DNA of 64,000 nucleotides from Microbacterium proteolyticum. Its GTDB lineage: Bacteria; Actinomycetota; Actinomycetes; Actinomycetales; Microbacteriaceae. Location: assembly GCF_030818075.1 (NCBI RefSeq), contig NZ_JAUSZZ010000001.1, forward strand, positions 3,038,001 through 3,102,000, written 5' to 3'. The position numbers and the translations under genes were made by a program. This document shows positions 26,856-34,177 of the stretch, piece by piece (positions within the stretch are counted from its first letter, which is position 1; each line of letters begins with the position of its first letter). The notes beneath the pieces are model-generated. The model did no database searches and was not told where the DNA came from. It saw nothing but the letters and a program-made list of their open reading frames with translations.

Positions 26856-28295
26856 CTACTCCCGCGCGTCGCGTCGCTTCCGCATCTGCGCGAGCGCCAG
26901 ACCGAGTCGGTGATTGCCGGCCAACACGTCCTCGTGCCGCTCGAGGAACGCCCAATACGCCTCGGTGAACGCCGAGTCCTTGGCATCCTGCGCCGAGGGC
27001 CACCACGAGCCCATCTTCTGCAGATAGGCCCCGCCCGACACGTAGGGCTTCGTGGCGACGAAGCCGCCGTCGGCGAACTGGCTCATCCCCATGACGTTGG
27101 GCACCATCACCCAGTCGTAGGCGTCGACGAACAGCGCGAGAAACCACGCGTTGACCTGCCGGGGCGCGTACCCCTCCAGCAGGAACCAGTTGCCCAGCAC
27201 CATGAGCCGCTCGATGTGGTGCGCGTACCCCCACCGGTGCACCCGCTCGAGCACAGTGCGCACGGGGATCGGCAGGTCGCTCGGCATCCGCTCCCCCGAG
27301 TACCAGTACTTCTGGACCCTCTTCTCGAGGTGCAGCGCGTTGACGTGCTCGAGTTTCGGGTGCGCCCGGTACATGCCGCGCATGTACTCGCGCCAGCCGA
27401 TGACCTGCCGGATGAATCCCTCGACGGATGCCAGCGGCGCATCGGTGCGGGTGGCCGCGGCGACGACCTCCTCAACCGTCAGCAGCCCGATGTTGAGCAT
27501 CGGCGAGATGATCGCGTGGAAGAGGAAGGGCTCGTCGGCCTTCATCGCGTCTTCGTAGCGGCCGAAGTCGTGCAGGCGCTCGGCGACGAAGACGTCGAGC
27601 CAGTCGCGGGAGTCCTCGGGGGTCACCGGCAGCCAGAACTCCTCCGCCTTGCCCGGGTGGTCGGGGAACAGCTCGTCGACCTCGGCGATGACCCCGCGGG
27701 TGATCTCGTCGTGCTCCAGCTTGGGCAGGGGCGGGATCTCGACGCCCTTCTTGGGCAGCGGCTTGCGGTTGTCGGCATCGAAGTTCCAGCGGCGCCCGGC
27801 GGGCTTTCCACCGTCCATCAGGATGCCGGTGCGCCGGCGCTGCCAGTGGTAGAAGTCCTCCATGAGCGGCGTCGGGTGCTCCGCGAACCAGCCGTCGACC
27901 TCTTCTTCGGGGGTGAGGAAGAGACCGTCCGACAGCACGTCGGTCTCCACGTCGTGCGCGGCGCAGATCGCCGCGATCCGCTCGTCGACCGGACGGTTGG
28001 GGTCGCTCATCCACTGCAGCTCGGTGACCCGGTGCTTCTTCAGCAGATGCTCCAGCCCCGCCTTGAAGGTGAGCTCGTCGCCGAGTTCGATCCGCCGGAC
28101 CGTCTTGCCGTCGGCCTCGAGCCGCGCGGCGGTGTGCCGCATGGCCGAGGTCAGCAGCACGATCTTGTGCTGGTGATACGGGAGTTTGCGCCACCGCGGC
28201 GCCGACTCGATGAAGAGGAACTCATCGATCTCGTCGTCGGCGTAGGACGGGTGCTCGGCGAACTGCTGCGTCGCGAGGATCAGTGCGGCCTTCAT
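26856..28295 (-). CDS. PhrB-type (cryptochrome/photolyase-related) DNA photolyase without iron-sulfur ligands
   Basis: Product of 479 aa in the prokaryotic (6-4)/FeS-BCP photolyase group: an N-terminal antenna domain (ILATQQFAEHPS, PYHQHKIVLLTSAMRH) and the FAD-binding helical domain with GFIRQVIGWREYMRGMY, EKRVQKYWYSG, AYAHHIERLMVLGN-type HHxxRLM and FADGGFVATKPYVSGGAYL. The group normally holds a 4Fe-4S cluster on four cysteines. This protein has only one Cys (about residue 112), and the C-terminal CxxC-x-ACPF region is replaced by a short WWPSAQDAKDSAFTEAYW. ATG 28295 after GGAGGAACGC. It should repair UV lesions or sense light. It overlaps the DUF2256 gene by four bases. Confidence 0.9.
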   Translation of the reverse strand: MKAALILATQQFAEHPSYADDEIDEFLFIESAPRWRKLPYHQHKIVLLTSAMRHTAARLEADGKTVRRIELGDELTFKAGLEHLLKKHRVTELQWMSDPNRPVDERIAAICAAHDVETDVLSDGLFLTPEEEVDGWFAEHPTPLMEDFYHWQRRRTGILMDGGKPAGRRWNFDADNRKPLPKKGVEIPPLPKLEHDEITRGVIAEVDELFPDHPGKAEEFWLPVTPEDSRDWLDVFVAERLHDFGRYEDAMKADEPFLFHAIISPMLNIGLLTVEEVVAAATRTDAPLASVEGFIRQVIGWREYMRGMYRAHPKLEHVNALHLEKRVQKYWYSGERMPSDLPIPVRTVLERVHRWGYAHHIERLMVLGNWFLLEGYAPRQVNAWFLALFVDAYDWVMVPNVMGMSQFADGGFVATKPYVSGGAYLQKMGSWWPSAQDAKDSAFTEAYWAFLERHEDVLAGNHRLGLALAQMRKRRDARE

Positions 28296-28447
28296 GCGTT
28301 CCTCCTGGCCGCGGCAGCCTTCGACCGGCACCCGCGTGAGCAGTACAGCACCTGGTCCCACTGGTCGCGGCCGCTCCATCGCTTGCGGTCGGTGAACGGG
28401 CGCCCGCAATACGCGCAGGGCTTGGAGCGCACCTCGGTTCGTGACAT
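28292..28447 (-). CDS. DUF2256 zinc-ribbon-like small protein
   Basis: A 51-aa basic protein with two cysteine pairs, CAYCGRPF and YCSRGC, joined by the conserved TDRKRWSGRDQWDQVLYCS core, which is the DUF2256 family pattern. It probably binds zinc. DUF2256 genes are commonly next to PhrB-type photolyases, as here, where its stop overlaps the photolyase start (ATGA), so the two are coupled. Function unknown. ATG at 28447. Confidence 0.88.
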   Translation of the reverse strand: MSRTEVRSKPCAYCGRPFTDRKRWSGRDQWDQVLYCSRGCRSKAAAARRNA

Positions 28448-28558
28448 GGCGTCATCGTCGCAAGGCGCTTCGCCGCGACACGGGGGCTTGCGCTCGCACA
28501 GCGGCACCGTTCGCGCAAGGCCCGCGCCGGACGCGCGGCACCGTGATCGGGTGTCCGC

Positions 28559-28690
28559 ATGCATTCGACACCGGACAGCACCCCCGACACCGCCGATCAG
28601 CCCGACGAGCTCGAAACCGCCGACGCGCCCACCATCCCCGATACGACCGAAGACGACGGCACCCCCGTCGACAACCCGTCCGGCGGGTGA
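28559..28690 (+). CDS. Possible small acidic protein (43 aa)
   Basis: The frame begins MHSTPDSTPDTADQ and ends TPVDNPSGG; about a quarter of its residues are Asp or Glu and Thr/Pro are abundant, with no hydrophobic core. Disordered small acidic proteins with such an ending are plausible in this group, but the ribosome site (GGGTGT) is weak and nothing else supports it. It lies in a 362-bp gap otherwise without genes, divergent from the DUF2256 gene. Confidence 0.4.
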   Translation: MHSTPDSTPDTADQPDELETADAPTIPDTTEDDGTPVDNPSGG

Positions 28691-28809
28691 GTCGCGCCCC
28701 GGCGGCGCGAGCAGGCGCACCCCGGTGCCGGGTGAACCCGGTGATGCCCGGGCTGCCCGGCGGGGGCGGACGGCGCCCCGTGCCCTGTTCCCGCCGAAGC
28801 CCCGGCGGG

Positions 28810-29301
28810 TCAGGACGGCAGGTCGAACTTCTCCTTCTCTCCCCCCTTCGGGCGCTCTCCCGTGACTTTCGACGTCACCAGCGCGATCGCCGTCGCGATC
28901 TTCCCGCCCGCGCTGCCCCAGTACTCGCCGCTCAGCGTGTTCACGCGAAGGAGGGTGACCCCGGGCGACTCGGGACCGTCCGGGAACCATGCCTCGACGG
29001 TGGTCGACCACAGCTCCTTCAGTTTCGCCCGATCGTCGATGACCTCCGCCTCGCCCGCGAGCGAGAGCCACGTGCTGTCGGAGCTGAACGACAGGCCCAC
29101 CTTGGGGTCGCGCCGCACGTGCGCCACCGCTGACGCGTCCGTGCCGACGATGAACCAGAGGTCCCCGTCGCTCTCGGTCTCCTGCACGGTCAGAGGGTGA
29201 GCGTGCAACGCGCCGTCCTCGGCACGGGTGGTGACCATCGCGAAGCGGAAGGTCTTCAGCAGCTCGTTCAACTTCTCGAGCTCGGATGCGGTGGATGACA
29301 T
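28810..29301 (-). CDS. Pyridoxamine 5'-phosphate oxidase-like flavin-binding protein (general stress type)
   Basis: Protein of 163 aa with the split-barrel FMN-binding fold: FRFAMVTTRAEDGALHAHPLTV, DLWFIVGTDASAV, DPKVGLSFSSDSTWLSLAGEAEVI and a late GEYWGS segment. This matches the general stress protein 26-like branch rather than true PdxH, whose substrate residues are missing. The product probably binds a flavin and takes part in stress defence; the reaction is not known. ATG at 29301 with AGAGGAAG upstream. Confidence 0.87.
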   Translation of the reverse strand: MSSTASELEKLNELLKTFRFAMVTTRAEDGALHAHPLTVQETESDGDLWFIVGTDASAVAHVRRDPKVGLSFSSDSTWLSLAGEAEVIDDRAKLKELWSTTVEAWFPDGPESPGVTLLRVNTLSGEYWGSAGGKIATAIALVTSKVTGERPKGGEKEKFDLPS

Positions 29302-29352
29302 GGTCTTCCTCTCGTCGGAAGCTCCAGCCCACCGCGCGGACGGGCGTCCCCG

Positions 29353-29727
29353 CTACGTGTTGACGTCGTCGACGGCGTCTGCTCTCACGGGGGCGCCGCC
29401 ACCGGCCGGCGGGGCGAGGCGGTCGAGCTCGCTCAGCGCGGCGTGGGCGCGCTGCACGCGCGCGGCCACCTCGTCGTCCCACCATCGCGGTCCGCGTTCA
29501 CCCAGGCCGTTCTTCGCCAGGCTCACGCGGTGGCGGACGGCCACAAGAGCCGCGTCGTCGCCGGCGAGCTTCGCCGAGCGGACAGCGGCACGGGCGCGCC
29601 CGAGGTGCGAGCGGAGTCGTGCCGCGACGTCATCCGGCAGGGCAGGATCGGTGCGTCGCCAGCGTCTGCCGCCGACGACCAGCCAGCGCTCGTCGTCTGT
29701 GGCGTCGCTCGAATCACGGGAACCCAT
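29353..29727 (-). CDS. Conserved hypothetical protein (actinobacterial, mislabelled biopolymer transporter Tol in some databases)
   Basis: Product of 124 aa with a conserved N-terminal segment DDERWLVVGGRRWRRTDPALPDDV and a central helix RLRSHLGRARAAVRSAKLAGDD, then RHRVSLAKNGLGERGPRWWDDEV. It is soluble, rich in Arg and Ala, and probably DNA- or RNA-related only by its charge. The family is common in actinobacteria next to stress genes. ATG at 29727; no clear operon partner (51 bp before the flavin protein gene on the same strand). Confidence 0.7.
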   Translation of the reverse strand: MGSRDSSDATDDERWLVVGGRRWRRTDPALPDDVAARLRSHLGRARAAVRSAKLAGDDAALVAVRHRVSLAKNGLGERGPRWWDDEVAARVQRAHAALSELDRLAPPAGGGAPVRADAVDDVNT

Positions 29728-29789
29728 CTCCCCAGTGCAACCGTCGACGACGCCGTGCGAAACTCCCCGCCGACGTTCAGGGCATCCGT

Positions 29790-29956
29790 GCTAGCGTGAA
29801 GGTATTCGTTCTGGGACCTTCTTCATCGACGCCCGCCTCATCGCTGAGATGCCGGGCGCACGGCAACGAGCCGTCGGTGACAGCAATCCCTCCCCCATCT
29901 ATCGCGTGCCCCGCTCGACGACTTCGGTCCTCGCCTCGCACTCGCGGAAAGTTCTC
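29790..29956 (+). promoter_or_regulatory. Promoter and structured leader in front of the 29957 gene and cspA
   Basis: A -10-like GCTAGCGT near 29790 is followed by ~150 bases without a gene. Within it ACGGC-AACGA-GCCGT (29860-29874) is a perfect small hairpin flanked by TGCCGGGCGC and CGGTGACAGC. The length and structure suggest a 5' leader with regulatory function, as is common before cold-shock genes, but no known riboswitch class is recognised. Confidence 0.35.
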
Positions 29957-30241
29957 GTGTCTGTGCTTCACCCTTCGCCACTGTCGTGGCGCCAGGCCGA
30001 TCTCGACGTCTACGTCGCGACGGCCGGATCCGACTATGCCGGTTTCGTCGGCGCGGCCACCTCGGGCTTCGAAGCCCAGGGTCCGCTCGGCGAAGACCTC
30101 GGCATCCACACGTCCGTCGACGCGGCTCAGGCCGCGGTCGACGGGCATCGCGTCCGCGTCACCGACTCGGTTCCGCGACGTTCCCGTCCGCTCCGCACGC
30201 GCCGGAGCGGCACCCACGGTCGCAGCTGCGGCCCAACATGA
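29957..30241 (+). CDS. Hypothetical protein upstream of cspA
   Basis: A 94-aa frame starting with GTG at 29957 after GCGGAAAG. The first ~65 residues look folded: LHPSPLSWRQADLDVYVATA, then DYAGFVGAATSGFEAQG and DLGIHTSVDAAQAAVDGH, a beta-strand/helix pattern. The last part is Arg/Ser-rich tail. It ends 16 bp before the cold-shock gene and shares its direction, so a joint transcript is likely. I do not recognise the family. Confidence 0.6.
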   Translation: MSVLHPSPLSWRQADLDVYVATAGSDYAGFVGAATSGFEAQGPLGEDLGIHTSVDAAQAAVDGHRVRVTDSVPRRSRPLRTRRSGTHGRSCGPT

Positions 30242-30257
30242 ATAAAGGAAGAACACG

Positions 30258-30461
30258 ATGGCCACTGGCACCGTGAAATGGTTCAACTCCGAAAAGGGCT
30301 ACGGCTTCATCGCTCCCGATGACGGCTCCGCCGACCTGTTCGCGCACTTCAGCGCGATCCAGGGCAACGGCTTCAAGGAGCTGACGGAAGCGCAGAAGGT
30401 CGAATTCGACGCCGAGCAGGGCCCCAAGGGCATGCAGGCGGCGAACATCCGCCCCCTCTAA
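30258..30461 (+). CDS. cspA: Cold-shock protein
   Basis: Single cold-shock (OB-fold) domain of 67 aa, an RNA/ssDNA chaperone. RNP1 is KGYGFI and RNP2 reads DLFAHFSAI; the starting [14 protein letters not shown] is invariant. The ATG at 30258 has AAAGGAAGAA before it. A long hairpin terminator follows at 30475-30518. The upstream 94-aa gene and long leader are probably part of the same unit. Confidence 0.96.
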   Translation: MATGTVKWFNSEKGYGFIAPDDGSADLFAHFSAIQGNGFKELTEAQKVEFDAEQGPKGMQAANIRPL

Positions 30462-30474
30462 GCTCCGCTGACAC

Positions 30475-30518
30475 CCGGAAGCCGGGCTCATCGTCATCAC
30501 GATGGGCCCGGCTTCCGG
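30475..30518 (+). terminator. Hairpin terminator of cspA
   Basis: CCGGAAGCCGGG pairs with CCCGGCTTCCGG, with an inner CATCGT/ACGATG pairing, 13 bp after the cspA stop. Confidence 0.75.
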
Positions 30519-30697
30519 CGTTCCCCGACAGGTGGGTTGGCGATTCCGAGGGGTCGCGGCGGTTACCGTTCCCCGTGAGGCTCCTGCACATGTGGACGTA
30601 TTCCGGGGGGTTTATACGACGCCCCGTAGTGTGGGCCTCAGCCCGGGTAGTCGCCTCGGCTCCCGACCACGGTCACCCCCGAACCGAGGAGCAGTTC

Positions 30698-31816
30698 ATC
30701 GCCTCCACCATCGTCGAGTCCCGCCTCGGCCCCGTTCGTCAGACGTACTCCGGCACTGCCGAGTTCCCCCCGATCACGAAGGCGTACACGGAGCTTTCGC
30801 AGGTCGTTCGCGAGAGCGGATTGCTGGTGCGCACGCCCGGCTTCTATGCGCTCGTCGCGGTCGCCGTGACGCTCGGCTTCGCCGGTTGCATCACGGGCTT
30901 CATCCTGCTCGGTGACAGCTGGTTCCAGCTGTTCATCGCCGCCGCCCTCGGCATCCTGTTCACCCAGGTCGCCTTCCTGGCCCACGAGGCCGCGCACCGG
31001 CAGATCTTCGCCTCCGGCCCCGCCAACGACCGCCTGGGCCTGCTCATCGGCAACGGCGTCGTAGGGATGAGCCGCTCGTGGTGGGCATCGAAGCACACGC
31101 GACACCACGCCAACCCGAACCGCGTCGGTAAAGACCCCGACATCGAGATCGACACCATCTCGTTCCTCGACGTCGACGCGGCCAAAGCCCGCGGCATCCA
31201 GCGCTGGATCACCCAGCGCCAGGGCTACCTCTTCTTCCCGCTGCTGACGCTCGAGGGCATCAACCTGTACGTGCTCGCGCTGCGGCACCTGTTCTCGCGC
31301 GAACCCATCAAGGGCCGTTGGGGCGAGCTGGGCCTGCTGGCGCTGCGCCACGCGATCTTCATCGCCCCGATCTTCATCTTCCTGCCCGTGGGGCTGGCCT
31401 TCGCCTTCTTCGGCGTTTCCGTCGCCGTCTTCGGCGTCTACATGGGCGCCTCGTTCGCACCGAACCATAAGGGCATGCCGGTGATCGAGCCGGGCGCCAA
31501 GCTCGACTTCTTCAGCAAGCAGGTGCGCACCTCGCGCAACGTGTCCGGCGGCTGGTGGGCCACGTGGCTGATGGGCGGCCTCAACTACCAGGTCGAGCAC
31601 CACCTGTTCCCGAACATGCCGCGCCCGCACCTCAGCAAGGCTCGGCTCATCGTGCGGGAGCACTGCGAGACCCTGAACGTGCCCTACGTCGAGACGACGC
31701 TCTTCCAGTCGTACGGCATCGTCATCCAGTACCTGAACCGCGTGGGACTCGCCGCACGCGACCCGTTCGACTGCCCGCTGACGGGATCGACGCGTCACCT
31801 CGCTGTCGAGAAGTAA
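30698..31816 (+). CDS. Membrane acyl-lipid desaturase (fatty acid desaturase family)
   Basis: Di-iron membrane desaturase of 372 aa. The three histidine boxes are HEAAH (96-100), HTRHH (133-137) and QVEHH (298-302), with four to five membrane helices between them; the enzyme inserts a double bond into membrane lipid acyl chains. The protein homology seems to begin with ASTIVESRLGPVRQTYSG. Directly before it a perfect AGGAG (30687-30691) is 6 bases from the codon ATC at 30698, and no ATG, GTG or TTG lies at suitable distance. I therefore take ATC as the start. ATG 30575 and GTG 30629 are the in-frame alternatives and would add Arg-rich leader sequence. Confidence 0.92.
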   Translation: MASTIVESRLGPVRQTYSGTAEFPPITKAYTELSQVVRESGLLVRTPGFYALVAVAVTLGFAGCITGFILLGDSWFQLFIAAALGILFTQVAFLAHEAAHRQIFASGPANDRLGLLIGNGVVGMSRSWWASKHTRHHANPNRVGKDPDIEIDTISFLDVDAAKARGIQRWITQRQGYLFFPLLTLEGINLYVLALRHLFSREPIKGRWGELGLLALRHAIFIAPIFIFLPVGLAFAFFGVSVAVFGVYMGASFAPNHKGMPVIEPGAKLDFFSKQVRTSRNVSGGWWATWLMGGLNYQVEHHLFPNMPRPHLSKARLIVREHCETLNVPYVETTLFQSYGIVIQYLNRVGLAARDPFDCPLTGSTRHLAVEK

Positions 31817-31890
31817 CCACGCTCGTCGTGACGGCGTCACCTCCCTGGAGGTGGCGCCGTCGGCGTGTGCGGGTGACGACCGCACTCGCG

Positions 31891-32394
31891 TCAGTCGCGC
31901 GACACCTCGATGAGCCGCACGTCGTGCACGCCCCCGTCAGTCACCGTGGCCGTCATCACCGTGCACGCGGGCTGGCGACGCCGGTCGGTCGGCGAGCCCG
32001 GGTTGAGCAGCCGCATTCCGCCCGGCGTGACCGTGTCCCACGGGATGTGGCTGTGGCCGAACACCAGCAGATCCGTGGCGGGAAAGGCGGCATCCATCCG
32101 CTTCTCCCGTCCCGCTGCTGCGCCGGTCTCGTGGACGACCGCCAGGCGGACCCCGTCGATCTCGGTCCGCGCCACCTCGGGCAGACGCGCGCGCAGCTCG
32201 GAACCGTCGTTGTTCCCCCAGACCCCGAGAACGGGCCCGAGAGCCGTCAGCTCGTCGAGCACCGAGGCCTCCACCCAGTCGCCCGCGTGGATGATGAGAT
32301 CGACCTCGGATGCCATGTCACGCACCGCCACGGGAAGGGCGCGCGCCCGCTTCGGCACGTGCGTGTCGGCCAGGAGCAGCAGGCGGGTCGGCAT
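31891..32394 (-). CDS. Metallophosphoesterase, YfcE/MJ0936 family
   Basis: Calcineurin-like phosphoesterase of 167 aa with all metal motifs: LLLADTHVPK (D-x-H), IHAGDWVEA (GD), GVWGNNDGSEL (GNND) and VFGHSHIPWD (GHSH). YfcE-type enzymes are small cytosolic Mn-dependent phosphodiesterases. ATG at 32394. It lies between the desaturase (convergent) and the divergent DUF3054 gene; the physiological substrate is unknown. Confidence 0.92.
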   Translation of the reverse strand: MPTRLLLLADTHVPKRARALPVAVRDMASEVDLIIHAGDWVEASVLDELTALGPVLGVWGNNDGSELRARLPEVARTEIDGVRLAVVHETGAAAGREKRMDAAFPATDLLVFGHSHIPWDTVTPGGMRLLNPGSPTDRRRQPACTVMTATVTDGGVHDVRLIEVSRD

Positions 32395-32448
32395 GCGTCC
32401 ACGCTACCCACGCGCGGGCGGGACGGCCGGTGCGGGGAGAATGGAGGG

Positions 32449-32829
32449 ATGAGCCGCTCCCGTTCCCCCCTCCTCGCTCTTGCGCTCGACGTCGTGCTGG
32501 TCGTCGTGTTCGCGGCGATCGGGCGCGCGACCCACGACGGCGATGTGCTCGGCCCCGTCGGTCTGGGCCTGGCGACCACCGCCTGGCCGTTCGTCGCGGC
32601 GCTGCTGGTGGGCTGGCTCGTGGCGCGCGCCTGGCGTCGTCCGATCGACGTCCTGCGAACGGGGCTGCCGGTCTGGGCGGTGACCGTCGTGCTCGGCATG
32701 CTGCTCCGGGCGCTCAGCGGTCAGGGCGTCGCGGTGGCTTTCGTCATCGTCGCGACCGTGACCCTGGCGCTGCTGCTGCTCGGCTGGCGAGGGATCGCGC
32801 GGACGGTGTCGCGCACACGCGCGGCCTGA
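32449..32829 (+). CDS. DUF3054 membrane protein
   Basis: A 126-aa protein with four membrane helices. It begins MSRSRSPLLALALDVVLVVVFAAIGRATHD, shown here by its first 20 residues plus GRATHD, and continues with TAWPFVAALLVGWLV, LPVWAVTVVLGMLLRALSGQG and a final helix. The GR-x-H-D after helix 1 and the TxWPF motif are characteristic of DUF3054. Function unknown. ATG at 32449 with GGAGGG upstream overlapping the start. Confidence 0.86.
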   Translation: MSRSRSPLLALALDVVLVVVFAAIGRATHDGDVLGPVGLGLATTAWPFVAALLVGWLVARAWRRPIDVLRTGLPVWAVTVVLGMLLRALSGQGVAVAFVIVATVTLALLLLGWRGIARTVSRTRAA

Positions 32830-32905
32830 GCCGGCGGCATCCACTCGGCACCGAGGTCGAGGCTCCGGCGCACGGCCAGGACACGTGGTCTTCGCGCCCC
32901 GTCGG

Positions 32906-33147
32906 TCAGGGCAGCGCCCGGAAAGGCGAGAGGGACGCCGGGACGGCGGTCGGGACGGCGACCCCCGTCGCGACGATGGCCGCGCCCGTGCTCAGCCCCG
33001 CACCCTGAGGAATGGAGCCGCCCGGAAGCGGGCGCGCGACCAGAACGCGACCCCGAGCGCCGCACCCGCGGCCAGGAAGGCGGGAGTCGCCCAGCTGGTG
33101 GAAGCGAGTCCGGCGAGCGCCAGGACGCGAGCTGCGACCGCAGGCAC
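32906..33147 (-). pseudogene. Possible decayed small membrane-protein gene
   Basis: Two hydrophobic stretches lie in different frames. The first, VPAVAARVLALAGLASTSWA to FLRVRG, stops at 32992. Moving one base at a run of four C (32996-32999 on the plus strand) continues it as LSTGAAIVATGVAVPTAVPA and ends at 32906. The combined length is one base short of a whole number of codons, as expected from a single-base loss. Start (GTG 33147) lacks a ribosome site and the family is not recognised. Confidence 0.3.
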
Positions 33148-33196
33148 CTCGAGCGGGCGGGCGTCGCTGTGCGGCAGCGGGTCGGGTACAGCCCGC

Positions 33197-33709
33197 TCAG
33201 TCCGCGACGGTGACGTCGACCCGGATCTCCGCCGCGAGCCGTTCCAGCTCGTCGACCAGGTCGTCGGTCTCGACACCGGCTGTCAGCGTGACGGTGATGG
33301 ATGCCTCGAACAGGCGGCCGCCCGCCATCGCGGCATCCGTCGTCTGCGTCGACATGCGCTCGATGCTCACACCACGCGCGCTCAGCGCGGCGGAGATCTC
33401 GCGCACGATGCCCGGACGATCGTTGCCGATGACGTCGAGGGTCACGCTGTGCGGGGCGGATGCCGAGCCCCCGGGCGCTCCGGTGTGCACGACCACGGCC
33501 AAGGTCCCGGCGAGGGCCTCGAGGGCACCGCGCAGCGCGTCGGCCCGGTCGGCGGGAACGGATACCTCGACGATGCCCGCGAAGGCGCCGGCCAGTTCGG
33601 CCAACTCGCTGTTCTCCCAGTTGCCGCCGTGGGCGTCGACGATGTCGGCGACGGCCGACACCAGGCCCGCGCGGTCTTCTCCGACGACAGTGAGCACGAG
33701 AGTGGTCAT
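33197..33709 (-). CDS. Double ACT-domain protein (GcvR-like)
   Basis: Protein of 170 aa made of two ACT modules, residues ~1-75 (TLVLTVVGEDRAGLVSAVAD) and ~90-165 (VTLDVIGNDRPGIVREISAAL). ACT pairs bind small ligands, mostly amino acids, and this arrangement resembles the glycine-cleavage regulator GcvR and related actinobacterial proteins. No DNA-binding domain is present, so it would act through a partner. ATG at 33709 with GGGGAG directly before it. Head-to-head with the DUF6412 gene. Confidence 0.87.
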   Translation of the reverse strand: MTTLVLTVVGEDRAGLVSAVADIVDAHGGNWENSELAELAGAFAGIVEVSVPADRADALRGALEALAGTLAVVVHTGAPGGSASAPHSVTLDVIGNDRPGIVREISAALSARGVSIERMSTQTTDAAMAGGRLFEASITVTLTAGVETDDLVDELERLAAEIRVDVTVAD

Positions 33710-33768
33710 CTCCCCAGCGTAGCGAGCGGCCCCTGCTACCGTGGGGTTTCCCGCTGGGAGGTGAGTTC

Positions 33769-34047
33769 GTGATCGCATCGCTGATCGGCATGCTGAACCT
33801 CCTGCTCGTCTCCGCCGAGCTGGCGGTGCTGCCCGGTGAGAGCGCCCCGGTCCTCGCGATCGTCGTCGCCGCCGCGATCGTCACGACCGCGGCTGTGGTG
33901 CTGCTGGCACTGCCCGCCCTGTCGTCCAGCGCGTCACCGCCGGCACCGCGACCGATCGACCCCTCCGCTCCGCTCGCGCAGAGCGACCCCGACGCGGCTG
34001 GGCACTCGCGCCCGCGCGCACCGGGCGCCGCGGCTTCCGCCGCGTAG
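33769..34047 (+). CDS. DUF6412-like small membrane protein
   Basis: A 92-aa protein: one to two membrane helices (residues 3-20 and 27-50, LAIVVAAAIVTTAAVVLLAL) and a Pro/Ala/Ser-rich hydrophilic tail. GTG at 33769 is behind a strong GGGAGGTGAG. It precedes a YidC-type gene, a pairing known for DUF6412 in Microbacterium relatives. It might assist the insertase, but this is inferred from position. Confidence 0.75.
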   Translation: MIASLIGMLNLLLVSAELAVLPGESAPVLAIVVAAAIVTTAAVVLLALPALSSSASPPAPRPIDPSAPLAQSDPDAAGHSRPRAPGAAASAA

Positions 34048-34177
34048 TCCTCCGGCCCACCGTCTCTGCGACGGTGAGGCCTGGCATCCGTCGATGCCGG
34101 CTCACGTGGCGCCGGTCGTCCCCGCGCGTCTGCGCGCAGGCGGCCCTTCCCCTCCCGCCGCCACGAACGGACACGCT

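Noticed and set aside
26772..28865. 697-codon plus-strand frame over the photolyase gene
   Set aside because: Antisense to a gene with clear family motifs; no start signal and low-complexity product.
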